Source: Luteipulveratus flavus
GTDB lineage: Bacteria; Actinomycetota; Actinomycetes; Actinomycetales; Dermatophilaceae
Direction: 5' to 3' (one strand)
DNA: 64,000 nt
NCBI RefSeq assembly: GCF_029080175.1
Contig: NZ_JARFJC010000049.1
Shown: piece after piece, positions 59,072-64,000 of the stretch
Position numbering within the stretch: position 1 is the first letter of the stretch
Layout of the letters: every line of letters begins with the position of its first letter
Made by a program: the position numbers and the translations under genes
Notes under the pieces: model-generated
Databases searched by the model: none
What the model saw: only the letters and a program-made list of their open reading frames with translations
What the model was told of the DNA's origin: nothing

Positions 59072-59596
59072 TCAGGTGGTGATGTCGTCGATGGACTCGA
59101 AAGCCTTGCGCAGCAGGGCATTCAGCCGAGTGAGCTCGGTGACCGACAGGCCGCGGAAGAGCACCTGCTCCGCCTCGCTCCAGTGGTGGACGGTGCGGTC
59201 CCACGCGGCGCGGCCCTCGTCCGTGGCCTCGACAAGGATGCTGCGACGGTCGTCGGGGTCCTCGCGGCGGGTGACCATGCCCTTGGTGACCAGCCGGTCG
59301 ATGCGGCTGGTCATGCCGGCCCGGGTGACGCCCGCGCGCTCGGCGAGCTGGGCGGGGGTCGCCGGCTTGCCCTGGTCCACGCTGCCGAGGAGGACGTGCA
59401 GCGTCTTGAACTCCTCATGGCTCAGGACGTCGTCCTTGACCAGGTCGCGCAGCCGCTTGTCGGAGAGGCGGACCATCTTGTCCATGCGGACGAGTGCGCC
59501 CTCGACCTCGCGGTCGAAGCCGTCCTCGTCGGTGAACAGCGGCGCCCAGCGGTCGACGTGCTCGTCGCCGAAGTCGCGCTGTCGGGATGCGCTCAT
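59072..59596 (-). CDS. MarR-family transcriptional regulator
   Basis: This 174-residue winged-helix regulator has an N-terminal dimer helix, the wHTH region QLAERAGVTRAGMTSRIDRLVTKGMVTRREDPDDRRSILVEATDEG (about 85-130) with the conserved DxRxxxVxLT-type wing, and a C-terminal dimerisation helix. ATG 59596 is the start. It is divergent from the MFS gene, with a palindrome in the MFS promoter; a drug or metabolite ligand that releases it is likely. Confidence 0.93.
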   Translation of the reverse strand: MSASRQRDFGDEHVDRWAPLFTDEDGFDREVEGALVRMDKMVRLSDKRLRDLVKDDVLSHEEFKTLHVLLGSVDQGKPATPAQLAERAGVTRAGMTSRIDRLVTKGMVTRREDPDDRRSILVEATDEGRAAWDRTVHHWSEAEQVLFRGLSVTELTRLNALLRKAFESIDDITT

Positions 59597-59657
59597 CCCA
59601 GAAGTGTGGCATCCGGGCGGCCGGTTCAGAAAAGCGGTGATAGTTCGCTGGACGACA

Positions 59658-59676
59658 GTTAGAAGCGTACTAACGT
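59658..59676 (+). promoter_or_regulatory. MFS promoter with candidate MarR operator
   Basis: GTTAG (59658-59662) and CTAAC (59670-59674) are inverted arms with a 7-nt spacer. The right arm overlaps a -10 box TAACGT (59671-59676), 8 nt before the ATG at 59685. Confidence 0.6.
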
Positions 59677-59684
59677 CGCTTCTC

Positions 59685-60935
59685 ATGACCGGACGACGTG
59701 CGCGGTACGTGTGGCGGCACCACGACTTCCGGTGGCTCGCCACCGGGCAGGGCCTGTCCTGGCTGGGCGACGCGTTCCTGCCGGTGGCGCTCGCGGTCGG
59801 CGTCCTCGGCCACGGTGGCCGGGCGGCCGACCTCGGCATCGTGCTCGCGACCGGTATGGCCGCCCGGCTGGTGTGCATGCTGGCCGGCGGGGTGTGGGCG
59901 GACCGCCTGCCGCCGCAGCGCATCATGGTCGCTGCGGACCTCGTCCGTCTGCTCGCCTCGGTCGGTCTGGCCGTGCAGTTCGCGCGCGGCTCCTGGTCGG
60001 TGTGGAGCGTCGCCGCCCTGATGGCGGTCGCGATGGCGGCCGGGGCGTTCTTCCTCCCCGCCTTCACCTCGCTCAAGCCGAACCTCGTGCCGGAGGCCGA
60101 GCGGCAGCGCGCCAACGGCACGCTCACGATGCTCCAGACCGGCGCGCAGCTCGCCGGGCCTGCAGCGGCCGGCGTCCTCGTCGGGCTGTGGGGAGCGCCC
60201 GTCGGTTTCGCGATCAACGCGGCGTCGTTCGTGGTCTCGGCCGTCTGTGTGACGCGGGTCCGCGTCGCGCCCGAGCGGGCAGCACGGGCCGGCTTCGTGC
60301 GCGAGCTGCGCGGCGGCCTGGACGCGATCACCTCCCGGCCCTGGCTGCGCGCCGGCATCCTCGGCGCGACGGCGTACCACCTCGCCAACGGCGTCGTTCT
60401 GGTCCTGGTGCCGGTGGTCGCCCTCCGTGAGCTCGGGGGAGCGCACGCCGTCGGGCTGGTGGAGTCCGCGGCCGGGCTGGGCGGCCTGCTGGGTGGCGCC
60501 GTCGGCGTCCGGATTCGGGTGCGGCGCCCGCTGGTCACCGCGTGGACGGTACTCGTCGTGCTGCCGGTCGGCCTGCTGACCTACGTGTGGCCGGGCGTCC
60601 TGTGGGCGGTGCTGGCCGGCACGGCGGCCGGGTTCTGCGGTCTCATGCTGATGGACGTGCTGTGGGAGACCGTCGTCCAGGCGCAGGTGTCCCGGCACGA
60701 GCTGGCGCGGGTGGCCTCGTGGGACGCCCTGGCGAGCTGGGTCATGATCCCGCTCGGTAACGCGCTCGCCGGCCCGCTGATCGTCCACCTCGGGACCCGC
60801 ACCACCATGACGGCGTGCGCCGTCTGGATGGCGCTGGCTGCGCTCACGCCGCTGCTCACTCATGAGACGTGGCGGATGACGACGCGCCGTCCGGCGGACA
60901 CCGAGGCACGGGCGACGACGAGGGCACCGGCCTGA
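59685..60935 (+). CDS. MFS transporter (probable drug/metabolite efflux)
   Basis: This 416-residue transporter has about 12 predicted helices, with an N-terminal FRWLATGQGLSWLGDAFLPVALAVGV as in MFS_3/enterobactin-exporter-like proteins and VWADRLPPQRIMVAADLVRLLA (motif A-like). TNAASF-like FAINAASFVVSAVCV follows. The C-terminus is cytoplasmic and basic. Divergent placement from marR suggests induction by the exported or a related compound. ATG 59685 is used. Confidence 0.92.
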   Translation: MTGRRARYVWRHHDFRWLATGQGLSWLGDAFLPVALAVGVLGHGGRAADLGIVLATGMAARLVCMLAGGVWADRLPPQRIMVAADLVRLLASVGLAVQFARGSWSVWSVAALMAVAMAAGAFFLPAFTSLKPNLVPEAERQRANGTLTMLQTGAQLAGPAAAGVLVGLWGAPVGFAINAASFVVSAVCVTRVRVAPERAARAGFVRELRGGLDAITSRPWLRAGILGATAYHLANGVVLVLVPVVALRELGGAHAVGLVESAAGLGGLLGGAVGVRIRVRRPLVTAWTVLVVLPVGLLTYVWPGVLWAVLAGTAAGFCGLMLMDVLWETVVQAQVSRHELARVASWDALASWVMIPLGNALAGPLIVHLGTRTTMTACAVWMALAALTPLLTHETWRMTTRRPADTEARATTRAPA

Positions 60936-61039
60936 CTCGCGCCCCACCCGGTCCCGACATCGAGCCGCGGACGTCCCGGAGGCGCAGGTGGCACGCCGGT
61001 ACAGTGACCGGATTCGCGATCTGGGAGGATGCGCCGCTC

Positions 61040-64000
61040 GTGTACGTCAAGAGCCTCACCCTGAAGGGCTTCAAGTCCTTCGCCTCGGCGACCTCTATGC
61101 GCCTCGAGCCCGGCATCACCTGCATCGTCGGCCCCAACGGGTCGGGCAAGTCCAACGTCGTCGACGCCCTCGCCTGGGTGATGGGCGAGCAGGGCGCCAA
61201 GAGCCTGCGCGGCGGCAAGATGGAGGACGTCATCTTCGCCGGTACCCCCGGCCGCGCGCCGCTGGGCCGGGCCGAGGTGACGATGACGATCGACAACACC
61301 GACGGTGCGTTGCCGATCGACTACACCGAGGTCACGATCAGCCGGACGATGTTCCGCAACGGCGGCTCCGAGTACGCCATCAACGGCACCTCGTGCCGGC
61401 TGCTGGACATCCAGGAGCTGCTGTCCGACTCCGGTATCGGCCGGGAGATGCACGTCATCGTGGGCCAGGGCCAGCTCGACGCCGTGCTGCGGGCGACGCC
61501 CGAGGAGCGCCGCGGGTTCATCGAGGAGGCCGCGGGCGTCCTGAAGCACCGCAAGCGCAAGGAGCGCGCGCTGCGCAAGCTGGACCAGATGGAGGGCAAC
61601 CTCACCCGCGTCAACGACCTGACCAGCGAGATCCGCCGCCAGCTGGGTCCGCTCGGCCGGCAGGCGGAGACCGCTCGCAAGGCCGCGGTCATCCAGACCG
61701 ACGTCCGTGACGCGCGGCTGCGGCTCCTCGCCGACGACCTCGTCCAGCTGACGAGCACGCTCGAGCAGGAGATGGCCGACGAGACCGCCCTCATCGAGCA
61801 GCGCACCCAGGTCGAGCGGCGGCTCGCGTCCGTACGCGCCGAGCTCGACCGGCTGGAGCGCGAGGCCGCCGAGGCCGCCCCGATGCTGAGCACGGTGCAG
61901 AACCACTGGTTCGCGCTGAGCTCGCTCAAGGAGCGGCTGGAGGCCACGGCGAGCCTTGCGGGTGAGCGCGTCCGGTTGTTGGCCGAGGACGACGAGGACG
62001 AGCAGACTCGCCCCGGCCGCGACCCGGAGCAGCTGCGCCGGCAGGCCGCCGACCTGCGCGCCCAGGAGAGCTCGACGCGGACGGAGATCGAGCAGGCGAC
62101 GCTCGCGCTGCAGGAGGCGGTCGAGCGCCGCGGCGAGCTGGAGCGCGCGCACGAGGAGGAGCAGCAGCGGCTCGCCCGGCTGGCGCGCGCGGCCGCCGAC
62201 CGGCGGGAGGGCCTGGCCAAGCTGCAGGGCCAGGTGGGCGCCCGCCGCAGCCGGCTGGAGGCCGGGGAGTCCGAGCTGGGCCGGCTGCAGGAGACCATCG
62301 GCGACGCCGCCCGCCGCGCCACCGCGGCCGAGCGCGACTTCGCGGCCCTGGAGGCGACCATCGCCCAGGACGAGGAGGGCGAGGAGGGCCTCGACGACGC
62401 GTACGAGTCGGTGCAGGAGCGGCTGGAGACGGCTCGTGCCGAGCACGAGGGCGTCCGTGAGACCGAGCGCTCCGCGACCCGAGACCGCGAGAGCGCGCAG
62501 GCCAAGGTCGACGCGCTCGCGCTGAGCCTGCGACGCCAGGACGGCGCCGCGACGCTGCTGGGGGCCGATGAACCGCTGACCGGGCTGCGCGGCTCGCTGT
62601 CCACGCTGGTCCAGGTCACCGACGGCCACGAGGCCGCGCTCGCCGCGGCTCTCGGCTGGGCCGCGGACGCGGTCGTCACGGACGGCGTCGACGTCGCGGC
62701 ACAGGCCCTGCGCGTACTGCGCGAGCAGGATGCCGGCCGCGCCGTGCTGCTGACCGGCAGCACCGCGCGCAGCAGTGACCCGGCCGGGTGGCCGCGACTG
62801 CCGGAGGGCGTCGTCTGGGCGCGGGAGGTCGTGACCTGCGACGACCGGCTCCGTCCGGCGATCGAGCAGCTGCTGGAGCGCGTGGCCCTGGTGCCGGACG
62901 TCGAGGCGGCCAGGCGGCTGCTGGACGACGAGCCGGCCGTGACCGCGGTGACCGCCGAGGGCGACGTCTTCGCGCCCGGCTTCGTCCGCGGCGGCTCCGC
63001 GGCAGCACCGAGCCTGATCGAGCTGCAGGCGGCGATGGACGACGCCCGGGACCAGGTGGCGGACGCCACCCGGCGCGGCGAGCAGGCGCGCTTCAAGGCG
63101 GCCGAGCTCGCCGAGACGGTCCGCGCGCTCGCCGAGGAGGCGGACGCCGCGCTGGAACGGCTGCACGAGTCCGACGCCCGGATGTCCGCGGTGGCCGAGC
63201 AGCTCGGCCAGCTCGGTCAGGTGATGCGCTCCGCGGGCGCCGAGCGCGAGCGGCACGAGCGTGCCGTCGCGCAGGCCCAGGAGGCGCTGGAGTCCAACCG
63301 TCGCGAGCTGGAGGAGCTTCAGGCCCGGCTGACCGCGGCGGAGGAGGAGCCGGCGGAGGCCGAGCCGAGCACCGACGACCGCGACCGGTTGGCCGTCGAG
63401 GCGGCCCAGGCGCGGACGGCGGAGACCGAGCTGCGCCTCACTCTGCGGACCCGCGAGGAGCGGGCCCGCGCCTTGGCCGGACGCGCCGACGGACTGGAGG
63501 CCGCCGTGCGGTCCGAGCTGGACGCCCGGGAGAAGGCGCGGGCGCGGCGCGAGCGACGCCAGCAGCAGGCGGCCGTGGCCGCGGCGGTCGGCCGGGGCGC
63601 TGCGTACACCGTGGCGGTTGTCGGCGGGCTGCTGGAGGTGGCCGCCGACCGGCGCACGACCGTCGAGCGGGAAAGAGCCGAGCGCGACCGGGTCCTGGCC
63701 GACGTGCGGACTCGCGTGAGCACCCTGGGTGACGAGCTGCGCGACCTCACCGACACCGTCCACAAGGACGAGGTCGCCCGTGCTCAGCAGCGGCTGCGCA
63801 TCGAGGCGCTGCAGACCAAGTCCGTCGAGGAGCACGGCATCGACCCCCAGGTGCTGGTCGAGGAGTTCGGCCCGCACCAGCTCATCCCGTACGTCGCCGG
63901 CCCGGACGACGACCCCGACGACCTGCCGGAGCCGTCGGCGTTCGTGCGCGAGGTGCAGGAGAAGCGGCTGCGCAGCGCCGAGCGGAAGCTGGGCCAGCTG
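61040..64000 (+). CDS. smc: Chromosome segregation ATPase SMC (3' end outside window)
   Basis: The first 987 codons are present with no stop. The N-terminal ATPase half has MYVKSLTLKGFKSFA, Walker A GPNGSGKSN (31-39) and MGEQGAKSLRGGKMEDVIFAG. A long coiled coil (about 170-505) leads to the hinge (about 508-657, GADEPLTGLRGSLSTLVQV to GDVFAPGFVRGGSAA), then the return coiled coil. Walker B and the C-terminal head are off the edge. GTG 61040 has GGGAGGA about 11 nt upstream and a TACAGT box at 61000-61005. In actinobacteria smc usually follows mutM closely; here about 6.4 kb lies between them. Confidence 0.96.
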   Translation, partial: MYVKSLTLKGFKSFASATSMRLEPGITCIVGPNGSGKSNVVDALAWVMGEQGAKSLRGGKMEDVIFAGTPGRAPLGRAEVTMTIDNTDGALPIDYTEVTISRTMFRNGGSEYAINGTSCRLLDIQELLSDSGIGREMHVIVGQGQLDAVLRATPEERRGFIEEAAGVLKHRKRKERALRKLDQMEGNLTRVNDLTSEIRRQLGPLGRQAETARKAAVIQTDVRDARLRLLADDLVQLTSTLEQEMADETALIEQRTQVERRLASVRAELDRLEREAAEAAPMLSTVQNHWFALSSLKERLEATASLAGERVRLLAEDDEDEQTRPGRDPEQLRRQAADLRAQESSTRTEIEQATLALQEAVERRGELERAHEEEQQRLARLARAAADRREGLAKLQGQVGARRSRLEAGESELGRLQETIGDAARRATAAERDFAALEATIAQDEEGEEGLDDAYESVQERLETARAEHEGVRETERSATRDRESAQAKVDALALSLRRQDGAATLLGADEPLTGLRGSLSTLVQVTDGHEAALAAALGWAADAVVTDGVDVAAQALRVLREQDAGRAVLLTGSTARSSDPAGWPRLPEGVVWAREVVTCDDRLRPAIEQLLERVALVPDVEAARRLLDDEPAVTAVTAEGDVFAPGFVRGGSAAAPSLIELQAAMDDARDQVADATRRGEQARFKAAELAETVRALAEEADAALERLHESDARMSAVAEQLGQLGQVMRSAGAERERHERAVAQAQEALESNRRELEELQARLTAAEEEPAEAEPSTDDRDRLAVEAAQARTAETELRLTLRTREERARALAGRADGLEAAVRSELDAREKARARRERRQQQAAVAAAVGRGAAYTVAVVGGLLEVAADRRTTVERERAERDRVLADVRTRVSTLGDELRDLTDTVHKDEVARAQQRLRIEALQTKSVEEHGIDPQVLVEEFGPHQLIPYVAGPDDDPDDLPEPSAFVREVQEKRLRSAERKLGQL

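Overview
The window is high-GC, densely packed DNA from an actinobacterium, probably Micrococcales and possibly Dermacoccaceae-like (this placement is inference). The support is an HU protein with a long Lys/Ala tail, fbiD/cofC (coenzyme F420), an NdgR-type IclR gene beside leuCD, ClpS beside a DUF2017 gene, many GTG starts, and a gene order that follows the Mycobacterium tuberculosis Rv2992c-Rv2922c block with some losses and insertions. I see no IS element, prophage, CRISPR array or rRNA. Two tRNA genes are present.

Accessory region 1-8.1 kb. Two divergent operons share a 66-bp control region holding a near-perfect GATTGT/ACAATC palindrome over a -35 box. The leftward operon encodes an Asp/Glu-racemase-fold enzyme, an ectoine-hydrolase-like M24 protein that has lost four of five metal ligands, a PLP aminotransferase, a second racemase-fold enzyme lacking one of its two cysteines, and an FCD-type GntR regulator. 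An APH-fold kinase, cut by the window edge, may also belong to it. The rightward operon encodes a D-2-hydroxyacid dehydrogenase, an amidase-signature hydrolase and a DUF3830 protein. Together they look like an undescribed catabolic module for a small N-containing, probably cyclic or acylated, compound. It is the best candidate for a new system here.

8.2-25 kb. This part holds a secreted FN3-like protein between strong hairpins, a TetR gene, an RDD membrane protein with a LOG-family enzyme, an AraC/VOC pair, and a homogentisate module (hmgA divergent from a conserved unknown gene plus fahA). It continues with a Tat-exported nucleotidase preceded by REP-like DNA, a META lipoprotein, nicotinamidase, a NarL-type two-component system with an ABC exporter, and nicotinate phosphoribosyltransferase.

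25-41.8 kb. These are conserved genes: clpS, DUF2017, gltX, an HAD hydrolase, tRNA-Gln(CUG), tRNA-Glu(CUC), ndgR, leuC, leuD, hup, fbiD/cofC, plsC, gpsA, ddl, a DUF3515 lipoprotein and thiL. Interspersed are a GGCT-fold protein, a MerR/DUF4188 pair with a typical MerR promoter, and a PLP lyase.

41.8-64 kb. A sodium:solute symporter is followed by a small membrane protein, then a snapalysin-like protease and a methyltransferase. Housekeeping genes come next: rpmB, a FakA-like kinase, recG, rsmD, coaD, a lipid kinase, yceD-rpmF-rnc-mutM, an M3 peptidase and map. A lipoprotein and an amidohydrolase/MarR/MFS locus follow, then smc, which runs off the right edge.

A recurring promoter design is visible. 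A TANNNT -10 box lies 6-8 nt before the start codon with no Shine-Dalgarno site, which suggests many leaderless transcripts. I used it to choose several starts.
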